Notes: generated by a model not told the origin, from the sequence alone. A DNA stretch of 64,000 bases from Megalobrama amblycephala (GCF_018812025.1 NC_063054.1:34403396-34467395); one strand, 5' to 3'. Numbered from the stretch's first letter, positions 1-12,082 are shown. Numbers and translations are program-made.

Positions 1-176
1 CAGGTCAAAGTGTCTGAATAATTTTTGGTCCCAAATTTTTATCAATTTTACTGGTTTACGGGTATAATATGTCACAATTTACTTTATTTTGCTATCCTCA
101 CTTACATAAATGACCTATAGTGTCCTGCACCCAATAGTAAAAATATATAAAAAATATAATATAATATTTGGTTTCA

Positions 177-179
<3 letters not shown>
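1..179 (+). mobile_element. Right-terminal remnant of a Tc1/mariner-like DNA transposon
   Basis: The window opens inside sequence that reads like the 3' end of a Tc1-type element. It ends in TTTGGTTTCACTG, the complement of a CAGTG terminus, followed directly by TA at 180-181. CAGTG ends flanked by TA are typical of Tc1 elements. The other end would lie left of the window, so size and coding capacity cannot be judged. Recognition of the family is from memory of cyprinid repeats. Confidence 0.45.

Positions 180-264
<85 letters not shown>
180..264. repeat. (TA)n microsatellite
   Basis: An uninterrupted TA dinucleotide run of about 42 units follows the transposon end without a gap. The element could have inserted into an existing TA tract, or the TA target duplication could have seeded the expansion. 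The short YIYIYI open frame across it has no meaning. Confidence 0.97.
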
Positions 265-268
<4 letters not shown>

Positions 269-639
269 CACGAGATTGAGTTCACAAGACGAGACGATTT
301 CTACACAGTATTTTTAAGACATCCTTGTAACGACTGAGACAAATCAGAAACAATATAGTTAACCAATAATTGTTTAAAACTCACTCTGGGGTTTGTCCCC
401 CATCCCCCAAGAAGACCAGCCTTTGCAAGGGGCCTCAGTTACATGTTTTATTGCGCCGAAGTATGTGGGTTGCCGCGTGGAAGAGTAGAGACAAAGAGAC
501 ACACAGAAAACCTGCACCTTTCCCACAGAAAACAGACTATCCTGCATTAATTTACAGTCAGACTGTTCTATAAATGAACATGCATATCCCCAGGAAATGG
601 TATCCATTATTACTGTTTGTTGTATTGTACTCAGTATGT
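265..639. other. Unassigned non-coding stretch
   Basis: Mixed-composition sequence with short overlapping frames on both strands. None has a recognisable domain, and neither start nor splice signals support a gene. No repeat family was recognised. Confidence 0.5.
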
Positions 640-1375
640 TATTCACATGTTTTATGATACATTTAAGGTAACTTCAATTATGCCATGTTTAACGTCTATG
701 AGTTTGTATCAAAAAGATTTAAATGCTTGTGTAAACGATATGTCGATACCTGTGCGACACATCAGTATTACAAAAATCTTAAATAGTTCTTCTTCAACAA
801 CTCAGGCAGTTTAATCATGCTCGGTCATTAAAGCCCTGACAGGAGGAAATACAACCTTCTCATTGGTCAGGTCAACCCTAAGAGGTGTGACTTTGACCAT
901 AGGTTAAAAGCCAGTGCACCATGCAAGTTTGTTATCGCTTCTTCATTCAACACAGAAGATATCGATTGCAACTTCAGCACCATCGGACCGAACCCTCAGG
1001 ACTTTCTACTGCAACGGTATATTTGGGACGGCTGAGGCCTAATGCAAGTATCGTACGATATACTAAATTGCTGCTAGTTAGTTAAAATTGTGAACCTCCT
1101 TTGTTAAAAAAAAAGGAGTTTTATGATGAATACTGATGATTCTTTCCTGGTTTTTGGTTTCTTCATAGCTCCTCATGTTTCCCACTTCCGGTTTCACTCT
1201 ATTATTCATCATTTTACCCATTTATGTGTGACGTGTGTGTGTGTACGTATGTGTTTGTCAGTTTAGTTATGTGTTCGTGATTTAGTTAATAAAACTTGTG
1301 CACAATACATATTTGGTTGTGTCTCCCCGTCTGTGAATTAATTGGCTCTTAAATGATCAGATCTTATTACAGCTC
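640..1375 (+). mobile_element. Possible solo LTR of a retrotransposon
   Basis: The stretch has a promoter-like and poly(A)-like layout without coding sequence: a TTAAAAGCC box near 905, a GC-richer block at 930-1040 resembling transcribed R/U5 sequence, and AATAAAACTT at 1288, followed by a GT-rich tract. Similar blocks occur in fish LTR elements as far as I remember. I could not define TG...CA ends or a target duplication, so boundaries are approximate and the call is weak. A promoter or UTR fragment of a cellular gene is an alternative. Confidence 0.22.
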
Positions 1376-3477
1376 TCAGCACTGTAAAGCTAAGAAAGAA
1401 TTATTTTTCTGTAGCCATGAAAAATACCATTCTCTTAGAATTAATTAATAATCGATTCCGAGTGTTCACAGGATGAACTGATCTATCGATTGTAATGTTA
1501 ATGTAGCTACGTCATGTTAATCTGATTAACTGATTCAAATATTCATAATTAATCATAATGAGTTATGAAAAAGTATTAATATTTCCCCTTTGAGCTAATA
1601 TCGCTACATCCTCAATGACAAAATACATGACTAGAAAAATAGTCTTCATGTGCATTTGAAATATTTTAACTAATAATCCTGTAATGAATGTCATATGAAT
1701 TATCATATGCAGTAAAAGACAACAATACTGAAGCACTGTAAAAGGTTTTGCAAATTCAAACTCAACTGACTGGCTTCTCTCCTGTATGATTTCACACGAG
1801 TCTCTTCAGACCCTAGAACTGTACATGATTTATGAGCTTCTACAACTTTTGACCTCCTAACTGAACTCCTCTCCACAAATTGATCATAGAAATAAAACAG
1901 TATAAATAAAAATTAATAACAGGTTTCTCTTAGTCTTATTAAGTGCAAACAATAGCAACCATGATCAAAGTACTCTCTCAATATTCAAAGTGCAAACAGA
2001 GATTTTTTTTCTTCAAGCATGATACAGCTACAACTACACAACCCAGCCTAAAATAACTTTCATATTGGGAGATATTTGCATGCATCAAGGAGCAGCTTTC
2101 ATAAAGCGGGGTATTGAAATCGAGTTTTAATGCGCGCTCTACAAGACAAGACATTTGTCATGCACTAGGCTCTGTTGTGCAACGAATCCTCCGCCATGGT
2201 CTTGTCAGTCATCTCGTCACGTGATCAGTGAACTCCTGGTGCACTGCGGCTCTGCAGCTCGTTAAATGGTTTTTATTTCTATAAAAAGCAAAATGACTGT
2301 GGAGGCATAACGTTATCTCACATCTATGTATATGTTTTCAAAAAACAGTGATTTATTTTAATTTAGTTTTGACAATACTAACCCAGTCAATTTGAACACA
2401 TTTTAAACAGGTAACTGATTTACTCTGGTCTACATTACATGCTACAAACCACGTTATACACTCCTGCTGTGATCTGAGTGGAAAGAGAATTCAAAACGCC
2501 TGCGTCTACGCAACATCCTTTAAGCTCGCACAAGGCCTTCTCTTCCAAAATTCTGCGTATGAGCACTTCTGCATGTTCAGCTACTAAAAGAGCTCTTCAT
2601 ACATCTCATTTACCAGCGGCGTATGCAGCTCACATCAGAGTTCTGTTCATATTTTTACCCTACATATTACAAATTTAAATGATCTGAATAAAAACAACTG
2701 CCTAAATGTTTTGCCTCCCATCACAGTGTATAAATATTAATATTCTTCTCTTACAAGAAATAAATCAAAATGCCGGCGCCTAAAGCAGGACAATATTACC
2801 TTGTAATGATGCCTCACCCTGCCTCTTGAAGGGCACAGAGAGTGAGACTCTTTAGAGGACAAAAGAACAAAAAAGAAAATCAAAATTGCCTTTGCCAAAC
2901 AACACGGAGCCATTTTCAACCCTCCGAGACAGTGTCCACGCATTTCATATCGGCCCTTCGTAATGGTAGCAATAACAGCCATCATTTCTGACTCATAAAT
3001 GATGGCTAGTAGTTTTTAATAAGACAAAAAAGTAATTAAATGTTCCATTGTCACACCTTGTTCCAACAAAAGAGTCAAACACAAATACTTGAATACACAA
3101 AATCTCTTTAAATAATTAGCCACCGCTCATTCAGAACTGATTAAATTTCCCTCTCAGCCCTGTATTTGTTATAAAAAACATATTAAAACTTGGAGGCTGT
3201 TGATTTAAAAGACAAAAGATGAGATAATGAATAAAACGATTCCAAATAATCTCATCTTAGGCTCCGATTTGGGAACACAAAAGAACATTATTTTAATTTG
3301 CAAATAGAGTGTTTGTTACACTTTTTTATTTTAAATCAGTATATGTATTGTGCTGTTCTATAAACTTATACAGTTTACATGTAATTCGATACCAAAATTA
3401 TACATTTTTCCCAACGCTTAAATGGTCAGACTTATGCCTGACAGACAATGGAACTTTATGCTTAAATTGGAATTATA
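1376..3477. other. Repeat-poor non-coding stretch
   Basis: About 2.1 kb without recognisable repeats or coding exons. GC-richer islands lie at 2100-2260 (with CACGTG at 2218) and at 2735-3000, a block ending in an ATGATGGCTAGTAG-like segment. The island at 2735-3000 has the even composition often seen in conserved non-coding DNA, but conservation cannot be tested here. Confidence 0.4.
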
Positions 3478-3880
3478 AAAACATTTTTAATGTTACAAAA
3501 GATTTCTATTTCAAATAAATGCAGTTCTTTTGAACTTTACATTCAACGGAAAAATCCCCCCCCCCCCCCAAAAAACACATATCACGGTTACCACAAAATA
3601 TTAAACTTTAAAAAATATTTTCAACATTGATAATAATAATAATTACTTGAGCAACAAATCAGCATATTAGAATGATCATGTGACACTGAAGACTGGAGTA
3701 ATGATGCTGAAAATTCAGCTTTGCATCACAGGAATAAATTCTATTTTAAAATATACTAAAGTAGAAAACAATTAATTTAAATGATAATATTTCACATTAT
3801 TACTGTTTTTACTGTATTTTTTATCCAATAAACGCAGCCTGGATAAGCATCTTGCACCTTCTTTCCAAAAAAAATAAATA
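3478..3880 (+). mobile_element. Family A MITE fragment
   Basis: The segment runs from AATGTTACAAAAGATTTC through CAGCATATTAGAATGATCATG and TGATGCTGAAAATTCAGC to an ending like GCAGCCTGGATAAGCAT. It is colinear with the right half of the full element at 61905-62843. The terminal CAAAAGTTTGG motif is missing, so the copy is truncated at both ends. It carries an inserted C-run at 3555-3569. It encodes nothing. Confidence 0.75.
3555..3569. repeat. Poly(C) tract
   Basis: A run of about 14-15 C residues inside the family A fragment, at a position that is AAAAAA-rich in the related copy. Probably a local slippage expansion or an assembly-sensitive homopolymer. Confidence 0.9.
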
Positions 3881-4743
3881 AATCTTATGTAGCGTATTCA
3901 CATTATGTAGTTAAAATGCTCATTTAAAGTGTATTGATTAAAGAACCTCTAACACAGTTGCATATATCACTAGCTACATTAGTAAAAGCAAATAAAAATC
4001 CAGAATTACTACGAGCACAAACCAGAAAGCTTTATTCCTGATACTTGCGCCAAGATGCCACTATCCGAGAGAGACGTCCACCAATTCAACCCGATATTTG
4101 CATCTCTATTAGGCATTACTTGCAAACTTTGCTTTCGTGATCTTACAGTGAAAGAATAAACGTCAAGGACATTTTCCCCACATGCTTTCTTATGGTAATG
4201 CCAGTAACCTAATGACACCGTGCATTGTGGGGCTTCTCAGAAGCTTAAAAAATACGAGCACATGAACCCAAACAGCATCGATTTAATCCCTGATGAATCA
4301 TAAAAATCTATGTTGTAATACCTTCCCAGCAGCATAGGTAGAAAAAAAAAATATTACAGTGATAATACATCCCACAGAGTGGAAAGAAATGATCGGGCGC
4401 TGCCCTCGTTCAAAAATATTTATTGCACTCTCTTGCGCTTTACTCTCTCCACAAGGGCATGATGAAATACTTCTAATTTCATTATGACCTTCAAACGTCT
4501 CTGCTCCATTTGCAGATAACGTTGATAAGAAAGACAGGGGGCACCGGGAAGCATTTGCTCGTGAAGCACACGCCACGGAGCGGCACACACCAGAGAGAAG
4601 TGGCACGCAAATAGCTCCCCTAGAGAGACTACGGGCTGTTTGCTTTTCCACAGGCACAAAACTGAGATATGACTCATAAACTTGGCTGATGTTTATGACT
4701 GCGACTAACACTACCGGTAATGGATTGAATGAATGGAAGGGGT
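3881..4743. other. Unassigned stretch, moderately GC-rich from 4040
   Basis: No repeat family was recognised. A 185-residue minus-strand frame crosses 4298-4855, but part of it is encoded by the (GT)n(GA)n microsatellite and the rest shows no domain or splice signals. The repeat-free block 4380-4740 could be conserved non-coding DNA. Confidence 0.4.
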
Positions 4744-4744
4744 T

Positions 4745-4782
<38 letters not shown>
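4744..4782. repeat. (GT)n(GA)n compound microsatellite
   Basis: A GT run of about 25 nt passes directly into a GA run of about 14 nt. Confidence 0.95.
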
Positions 4783-5745
4783 TCAGGGCAAATAGTATGT
4801 CAATTTGATCGCGCAATAGTGTCAGGGAATCGCAAACATGCTCCTTGAGCATCACATGCAGCCTGCGGTGACGCTGGTGCTATTTGACAGCGCATTGTTC
4901 TTTTCAACCACTTGGATACAGTATAATTGGTGAATTTATGATTGTATACAATGTACAAAGATGTTTGTAGTTTTTACAGAAAAATAACACGTGAATTGGT
5001 TAACTGTAAGTTACCTCACCATCTATGGTGAAAAACTGTAAATGGTTTATCGTTGCATTTATCAATGCATTACAGTATATGTAACTTCACTGTCAAATTT
5101 ATGGTTTTTGCAAATAAATCACTGCAAAACCTAACAGTTGTTCTAACTATCCTTTTTAATGTCCAAGAATTTGTTGAACTTACTTAAAACAATTTAGTAA
5201 TCTTTACTGATTGCATGCTATGCTTTGTTACTCAGAAAACCCAAGAAAAAATTACTTGACTGGTTTGAGTACCATTTCGTCAAGCAAAAAGAAAAAAGAA
5301 AAAAAGGGGGCAGAGCAAAAGGTTTTTAAGGCGGGGCAATTCTTAATAGACTTTTCACTCATTTTCTCCACTTCTGCGGTTATCTTTCTTTAGTTGCATT
5401 CACTCATTTTCTTAAAGTGATCTTGAATGTTAAATTATAAATACAACTAAAACGTTTGTGATAACGTCACGTAAGTTGACCATAAATTCATGTTAATTTC
5501 CTAAAATTACTTCTCACCATTTTAGTGATTAGTGTTTCCCTTGGTTGTGCATTTGGAACTACAGAAATTACAGTTATTTGTGGTTTCAAAGAGAGACATA
5601 GATCGCTTTTAAACAAAATGACATAATTTGGCACTAAACTAATAACTAATTTAGACTTTGTATAGAATTTTGGTTTATTATATTATATCACTAACATATC
5701 ATAAACATCATATAGTGAAACATCAAATTTCACTTGATTCCTCTC
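4783..5745. other. AT-rich stretch with weak repeat-like motifs
   Basis: 5020-5150 contains GTGAAAAACTGTAAATGG and ACTGTCAAATTTATGG segments of the kind found in degraded cyprinid DNA transposons. No ends could be defined. The rest shows no feature. Confidence 0.35.
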
Positions 5746-6375
5746 TACACTGTTAGTTGAATTTACTTAAAAAAATTGAGGAAACTGGTTGCCCTAAAAA
5801 AATTAAGTAATGTTAATGTTAACTTAATAATTCGAGTTCATTTAACTTAAAATGTTTTGTAATATTAATTACTTTGTAGTTATTACACCTAGTATATTTA
5901 AGTTCAATGTACTAAGCAAGTTAACTTACCACCAATCAAAATTCATCCATGCCTCCCATCATGCATTGATGCATGAATAAATTATGAGCTGAATTGTCTT
6001 AGTAATTTTCTTTATTCTCACTATTTAAATTTTGTTGTTTTTCTGTGACTTTTTAGTAGCTTGTTTTCTAATGTTCAGAGTTGATCTGTTTATCAGAATA
6101 TGCTGCTTGTCACCGTTGTTGAGATTCATACACTGATTCTTGATGTCTGTGTGTGTCTAAAATATATATGTATATTTTTTTTTGTGATAAGGACAACTTT
6201 AAAAAAAAAAAAAAAAAAAAATTGTATTGTAAAAGTTGATCTTCCGCTGTAGAATCACAGTGCTGCTGTAATCAATAATGTAAATCTAACTCAGAGATTG
6301 GGCTCTAAATGAGTTCAGTGATTCAGATCAAATAATGATTATCTGAAAACATAATCAACACCACCTGATCATCTT

Positions 6376-7060
6376 TTAAAAGGTCCCGTTCTTCGTGATC
6401 CAATGTTTCAAACTTTAGTTAGTGTGTAATGTTGTTGTTAGTGTATAAATAAAATCTGTAAAATTTTAAAGCTCAAAGTTCAATGCCAAGCGAGATATTT
6501 TATTTAACAGAAGTCGCCTACATCGAACGGCCAGTTTGGACTACATCCCTCTACTTCCTTCTTTAATGACGTCACTAAAACAGTTTTTTGACTAACCTCT
6601 GCCCACAGGAATACACAAGAGTTACGTTTGTAGAGTGTGTTTGTCGCCATGTCGTCGAAACGCTGTTATTTTCATCCCGCAGTCCAATCACCGGGTCTGA
6701 TTCCGGCTCAAATTGATAGGGTAAAATTAAAGACATGTTTACAATAACACTGAGCGCGTGCATCTCCACGTTATGGTAAGAGGCGTGACGTTTCCGGGCA
6801 AGGAGCGCTAAGCTGCTGTCGAATCACAACACAGGAACCGCTGGCACAATCAGAACTCGTTACGTATTTCTGAAGGAGGGACTTCATAGAACAAGGAAGT
6901 CATCAGCGCGTTTTTATGACAGTGGAAACAGCGGTATACGGATAAGTAAATTATGTGAAAAATACTGTGTTTTTTTACACGCAAAACATGAACACATGTT
7001 ATATTGCACACTATAAACACAATCAAAGCTTCAAAAAACCACGAAAAATGGGACCTTTAA
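6376..7060. mobile_element. TTAA-flanked MITE nested in the 5748-7884 element
   Basis: The ends are TTAAAAGGTCCC and GGGACCTTTAA, complementary apart from one length difference, with TTAA at both outer borders. The interior (CGTTCTTCGTGATCC..., GTCGCCATGTCGTCG...) matches my memory of an abundant cyprinid repeat about 680 bp long. The 64- and 77-residue frames inside have no known domain. TTAA duplication is typical of piggyBac-type transposition, so the element may be mobilised by such an enzyme; this is inference. Confidence 0.75.
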
Positions 7061-7636
7061 CTTTGCTTGTCTGGTTGGTTTTAATGCAGTTAAAACTGCC
7101 CAAACAAAATCTAACATTAAAAAGTCAAGGGTCAAGAGCTCAACTAAAACAAACCCTGACCTTGATGATGGTAACTCAAAAATTGTGATTTTCTCCTTTG
7201 GTGAAAAACTATAAAAAGGTAAATGTTTGGAAAAAATGTCTGTAGAACAGCCAAAACAAATGTTCCAACTGCTCATCAACAGCTCCTTGAATTCACACAC
7301 ACCACGACAAAATGGCGTCATTACCTGCCGCAAACCAGTGTGTAGGAGGCGTGGTCAGGAGAAAAACTTCATAATTTGAGTGCATTTAACTTACATTTAT
7401 TAACACATTCAAATACACCCACAAATTAGTAGAATATACTTATATTTTATAAGTAATGCAACCAAACTAATACCAAAATTATATTTTTAAGTAAATATAA
7501 AATCTGGGCTAGTTGAGCCAGTGCCTTGCAATCAACCTTGCTCGAGTCACACACAGACATCGACATTCAGTGTGCAAAACACAACAAATAGTAACAGTTA
7601 CGTTTTTGTTTTTGTTTTTTTAATTAATTAGACCAC

Positions 7637-7698
7637 TACAATTTTATTTGCTGTCAATGTTGGGGTAATACTGACACAAGACAGCAAATAAAATTGTA
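7637..7698. repeat. Perfect 19-bp inverted repeat (hairpin)
   Basis: The arms 7637-7655 and 7680-7698 are exact reverse complements around TTTTATTTGCTGTC, separated by a 24-nt loop. It lies within the right half of the 5748-7884 transposon and may be part of that element's structure. Confidence 0.9.
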
Positions 7699-7886
7699 AA
7701 ATAAAGCCACAAACAGTAAAACAAAGCAATTACTTTATTTGTGCCGCAATACACTCTGGGAGTACACGTCCTCACATCACATATAGAATCAAGTTTACTT
7801 AATTCTAAAGCTTACTTAATTGAATTAAGGCAACGAGTTTGCACAATTGAATTAAGTAAACTGAACAAATTTGTTTTTACGGCGTA

Positions 7887-8563
7887 TGAATAATAGTGAT
7901 TGAGGATAAGACAAATCATGACAAATCATTTGGAAAACAGATTCATGATGTACATGCTCATTATATAATTTTTGAACACAAAAATGTTACGGACAGCAGC
8001 TTTAATGAAATATAAGTTGTATAAGATACACACATCCTGTAAAACTAGAAACATTGTCACAGTATTTTCTTTATGGTGAATTTCTGGCAACCACAACTGA
8101 CAGTATTTTTTTACTGTAATTTAAATGGGATATTATTTTATATTATAGTAATGAAGGATGACTGCGAGTCGCTACTGTAATCAACCACGACGACAATGAG
8201 AACCACATGATTGAGCCGCCCTGAAACTTCCTGTGATGCTCACATGCATTTTAAAGCTTATCTTTTATTAATGTGCTTCTTATTAAGATGACAGCTCACG
8301 ATCAGGCTTCTCCTGAGAATTCACATGGGTTGAGAAGCATATATGCAAAGAAGAGATAAAGACACAAGCTACTAATGACGACCGGTGCTTCTCAAGAGCA
8401 GAGAAGCACATATGTTACTTACTAATGAAAAACAAGTTCCTCCTACATTCTTCTCAAACTACACTAACCAGTGAATGTACTAAATGATAATATCTGAACC
8501 AACTGTTTTACAATATTTACAAGTGCAAATATAGCAAGCATGCAGAAAAATTTTAAACTTGCC
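7887..8563. other. Unassigned stretch
   Basis: Contains weak repeat-like motifs at 8040-8130 (ACTGACAGTATTTTTTTACTG) and otherwise unremarkable sequence. 8280-8420 carries a loose duplication of GAGAAGCA(T)ATATG segments. No gene is seen. Confidence 0.35.
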
Positions 8564-8565
8564 TA

Positions 8566-8821
8566 CACTCTTAAAAATAAAGGCTTCTAAAAAGGGATTT
8601 TTGCAGCAATGCCACAGAAAATCAATTTTGGGGTCCCCAACCTTTCAGTGAACAGTTCTTAAAATATATATTTTTTTCTTATTGTAAAGAATTTTAATAA
8701 TCTTTAAGAGCCCTTTTTTCTTCTATAAAGAACCTTTTGTGCACTGGAAAGAGTCCCATGGATGTTAAAGGTTCTTCACTGAACCATCAATGCCAATAAA
8801 GAACTTTTATTTTTAAGAGCA
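8566..8821. mobile_element. Short MITE with ACTCTTAAAAATAAAGG ends
   Basis: The left end CACTCTTAAAAATAAAGG and the right end CTTTTATTTTTAAGAGC are inverted repeats of about 20 bp flanked by TA. Internal AAGAACC/GGTTCTT segments are also partly palindromic. At about 256 bp it cannot code and would depend on an enzyme supplied elsewhere. The family is common in cyprinids from memory. Confidence 0.75.
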
Positions 8822-8839
8822 TAAGAAGGTTTGCTGGTC

Positions 8840-9610
8840 TTAAAGGGTAAGTTCATTCAAAAATGAAAAATTGTCATCATTTACTCAACCCCATGTCGTT
8901 CCAAACCTGCAAGACTTTCCTTCATCTTTGAAACACAAATTAAGATATTTTAAAAGAAATCGGAGAGCTTTCTCTCTCTCCATAGACAGCTACTCAACTA
9001 CCGTTTTGATCATTCAAAAAGTTCATAAAGAGATCGTAAAACTAATCCATATGGATTGAGTGGTTTAGTCCAAATTTTCTGAAGAGACACGATCACTTCA
9101 TATGATGAACAGATTGAATTTAGGCTTTTATTCACATATAAACATTGATCAGTGAACATAAACAGAAGCTCAACCGAACCTGACTGATACAAGAACAAAC
9201 CTCATTGGTTCTTGCTGAAGCTCAAATGTGCTGCGTAACACGAGAATGAACCTCATTGGTTCTCAAGCAAACATGCTTGAGCTTCCGTTTACCACAACTG
9301 ATGTGTGAGTTGATGAATGTTTTTATGTGAACAAAAGGCTCAATTCAATCTGTCCATCATATAAAGCAACCGTGCCTCTTCAGAAAATGTGGACTAAACC
9401 GCTCAATTCATATGGATTAGTTTTACGATCTCTTTATGAACTTTTTGAAGCATAAGTAGCTGTCTATGGAGGGACAGAAAGCTCTCAGATTTCATTAAAA
9501 AGATCTTCATTTGTGTTCCAAGGATGAACAAAAATCTTATAGGTTTGGAACGATATGATGGTGACTAAATGATGACAGAATTTTAAATGTTTTGGGTGAA
9601 CTAGCCCTGA
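8840..9610. mobile_element. Family B foldback element, long-armed copy
   Basis: Starts TTAAAGGGTAAGTTCATTC and ends TTGGGTGAACTAGCCCTGA. Arms of roughly 300 bp (8840-9149 and 9325-9610) are near-complementary, for example CATATGGATTGAGTGGTTTAG against its counterpart at 9385-9415. The central spacer holds two copies of a CCTCATTGGTTCT motif. Transcribed RNA would fold into a very long hairpin. The last bases CCTGA replace the usual CCTTTAA, so the right terminus has mutated. Confidence 0.85.
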
Positions 9611-9870
9611 CTTGTAAACACCAGTTTGGCTTAAACCCACTTCCAGTCATATCAAAAGTACAGTACATTGATTGAAAGCTTAATGTCTAAAAAACAACCA
9701 AATGCTTTTACCAATGCAAACAGCCCTCATAATGATCTCAGACTCCCAGTGAAGCACAGCGTAGAGATGGGACCCAAAATGATGCATTTAGAGCCTCTTG
9801 TCCGATAAACATCGATCTTTGTCACCTTCAGCGTTCTCACTGGTGGCTTTAGACATTAAGGCACAATTTT
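9611..9870. other. Short unassigned stretch
   Basis: About 260 bp of unique-looking sequence between a foldback and a retroposon tail. No gene or repeat was identified. Confidence 0.4.
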
Positions 9871-9921
9871 CTGTATAGCTGCTTTGAAATAGATTGTGAA
9901 AAGTGCAATACAAATAAAATG
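9871..9921 (+). mobile_element. 3' tail of a LINE/SINE-type retroposon
   Basis: TAGCTGCTTTGAAAT, then TTGTGAAAAGTGCAATAC and AAATAAAA, resemble the conserved 3' tail shared by several fish LINEs and SINEs. The body of the retroposon is absent, so this is a 5'-truncated or decayed copy. Recognition is from memory. Confidence 0.45.
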
Positions 9922-9950
9922 ACTATATATTAATAAGAATATATAAAGAG

Positions 9951-9956
<6 letters not shown>

Positions 9957-9988
<32 letters not shown>
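9957..9988. repeat. (GA)n microsatellite
   Basis: A run of about 16 GA units preceded by ACACACAGAG. Confidence 0.95.
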
Positions 9989-9990
<2 letters not shown>

Positions 9991-10690
9991 AAAGATGCAG
10001 CAAATGACTACTTCCACTTCCTCAGCAATACATAAACTACAGCCTGCGTGTGCAGCATATTTTTCCATTATATTTACTCCAAACACAATATTATATTAAA
10101 CAACGCTAGTCTCTTAGTATACTTTGGAAGGACAATACTGATGAAAGTCTTTCCTTGAACCTTTCATGGAACAAAATTAAAGGCTATGAAATCACAGTCA
10201 ATTGGTTATCGATTTCTCCTGCTGCACAGTGGCCCAAACAAACTTTTAACAATGCACTGCTGCTGCCATTAGACGCATCCAATTGGAAATGCAGACAAAT
10301 GATTCTGGTGTCTTTCAAAGCAGGGTGAGGAGCAGCATTACTCACCATCGGCCCCTGTATGTGAAGGCAGTTCAATCACTGCACCTCTTTGTTTCAAAAT
10401 GAAATGGAGATCACGTACAACAATCAAGCCTCGGACTGCTCTTTGATATATTTTATAAAATACTTAATGGATCTGTTCATTTGCAAATGACTTTGCTAAG
10501 CTAAAGTCTTTAGAAGGTAAATAATGGATATGTTTTGTGTTGAAAGTCCATGTATTTATAAAACAGGCAGGCAGGGCAGACGGCAGTGAAAAAAAAACGC
10601 TAAATGCAAATCATAAAATGCAACTAACCATATGACGATGCATAGTTGAAAAAGCAAAATGAATAGGTCTCTAAAAAACAAATATGCATA
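9989..10690. other. Unassigned, repeat-poor stretch
   Basis: Evenly composed sequence. 10180-10400 is GC-richer and repeat-free but carries no convincing coding signal. It could hold non-coding regulatory sequence. Confidence 0.4.
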
Positions 10691-10692
10691 TA

Positions 10693-11690
10693 CACTGAAA
10701 AAAATGATTTTTTGATGCTGTTCACTTTATTTAAACAACTTATTTTGATTCAACACCATTGTATTAGGTTTCTGGTTCAAATTCATTTGCTTCATATTAA
10801 ATTAAGTTGAAACAATTACTTTTTGACTTAACTTGATGTTTTTATATTAAAATAAAACCCAACCAGGACTCAATCAAACAGAATTTTCACTTCCCATCAT
10901 GCTTTGCAAAGGGGCTGAACTAGGAGTGTAAATGTTGAAATAAAGTGTTATTTTAAGCAGTTTTTAGGAAGATGAGAAAATGGAAAGACTTTTTAATGTT
11001 TACTGTTCTATTATGTTGGTATTTAAAAGTTTCTGTTAATTAATAGTATAGGGTTACCATTGTGGTGAATTGTTGCACTTGTGCTTGGGTTGAGGACCTG
11101 CTAACAAACTTTCAAATTACTTTAATAAGAAAGTAATCACTGTGGTAGTGCTCTGGGTTGCATTTCCCAAAAGCATTGTAAGCCTACGTTGATTGTAAAA
11201 CCATTGCCACCAATGGACTTGTGATCAATTTAGGCTTTACTTTAGGTTTTTGGTTAAGACAATTTAGGATGAATCCAGTAACACATCTAGATTTCTAACA
11301 CAGGACATCACAAAAGTTATGTAAGTCACAAAATTAAACAAGAAGAATTAATTGTAAAAATCAATGTGAAAACAATTTATTTTTTATTTATTTATTTATT
11401 TATTGCTTTTTATTTATTTTATTTTAAATGAACACAATTGATTCTAGTTAATTTAACATGGTTGATTCTATTGGATTTTACTCATGTGAAACCACTGTCC
11501 ATGATTGAACTGAGTAAGTTGGACATAACTATTTTACATAGATTCTTCCTTAGTCAGTTGTTTTGTCACAACTCAAGGATTTTGCATAGAGTAAAACTAA
11601 ACCTTTAATGTTAATAAAAACTAAGTTGGTTGTGTGGAAACACTGTCCATAATTGACTTGAGTTAGTTTAAAGTGTCATTTTTTTGAGTG
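10693..11690. mobile_element. Non-autonomous DNA transposon with CACT.AAAAAAATGA ends
   Basis: The left end CACTGAAAAAAATGA follows TA at 10691-10692; the right end TCATTTTTTTGAGTG precedes TA at 11691. The termini are complementary over about 15 bp. Near the right end, CACTGTCCAT-ATTGA occurs twice (about 11495 and 11643), suggesting internal duplication. No transposase is present. A (TTTA)n stretch lies at 11382-11403. Confidence 0.65.
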
Positions 11691-11717
11691 TATGGTAAAA
11701 AGGTTTTAATTTATTAA

Positions 11718-12082
11718 CACTCAAAAGCTATTCTTTGAATTAATGTAATTAAATCATGGAAAAGGATTTCCGCGTGATTAAATGGCTTTCTTTCAGCATT
11801 AAGCACTTTTGTTAGGCTAACTTAAATTGCATAGATTGGATCAACTTAAGTAAATGAGTTGGTCCAAAACATTGCAAATTAGTTGGGCTGACACTATTAA
11901 ATTAAGCTGTGCCCAACCATAGTAAATAAGTTGAATCAACCTTAATAAATTAAGTTGACCCAACGTAAGTACATTAAATTGGAATAACAGAATTGCATAA
12001 TGCTGAAATAAAGCAACTTAATCATGTGGAAATCCTTTCCATGATTTTTTTATGTTCGTTCAAAGAGTTATTTTTTTGAGTG
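11718..12082. mobile_element. Foldback MITE with CACTCAAAA ends
   Basis: Inverted arms of about 80 bp: CACTCAAAAGCTATTCTTTGAA...GGATTTCC...TTTCAGCATT on the left mirrors AATGCTGAAA...GGAAATCC...TTTTTTTGAGTG on the right. Total length is 365 bp. TA follows at 12083. Its ends resemble those of the 10693-11690 element, so the two are probably related families that inserted side by side. Confidence 0.7.

Larger units (their letters stand above)
5748..7884. mobile_element. Non-autonomous DNA transposon with ~70-bp TIRs, split by a nested element
   Basis: The left end at 5748 (CACTG..., preceded by TA) and the right end at 7884 (followed by TA) are complementary over about 70 bp. Both carry TTTACTTAA, then AATTG.G.AAACT.GTTGCC, then AATTAAGTAA at matching positions. 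The 2.1-kb span is inflated by the TTAA element at 6376-7060; without it the host would be about 1.45 kb. No transposase is encoded. TA flanks fit a TA-target superfamily, but I cannot name the family. Confidence 0.65.
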
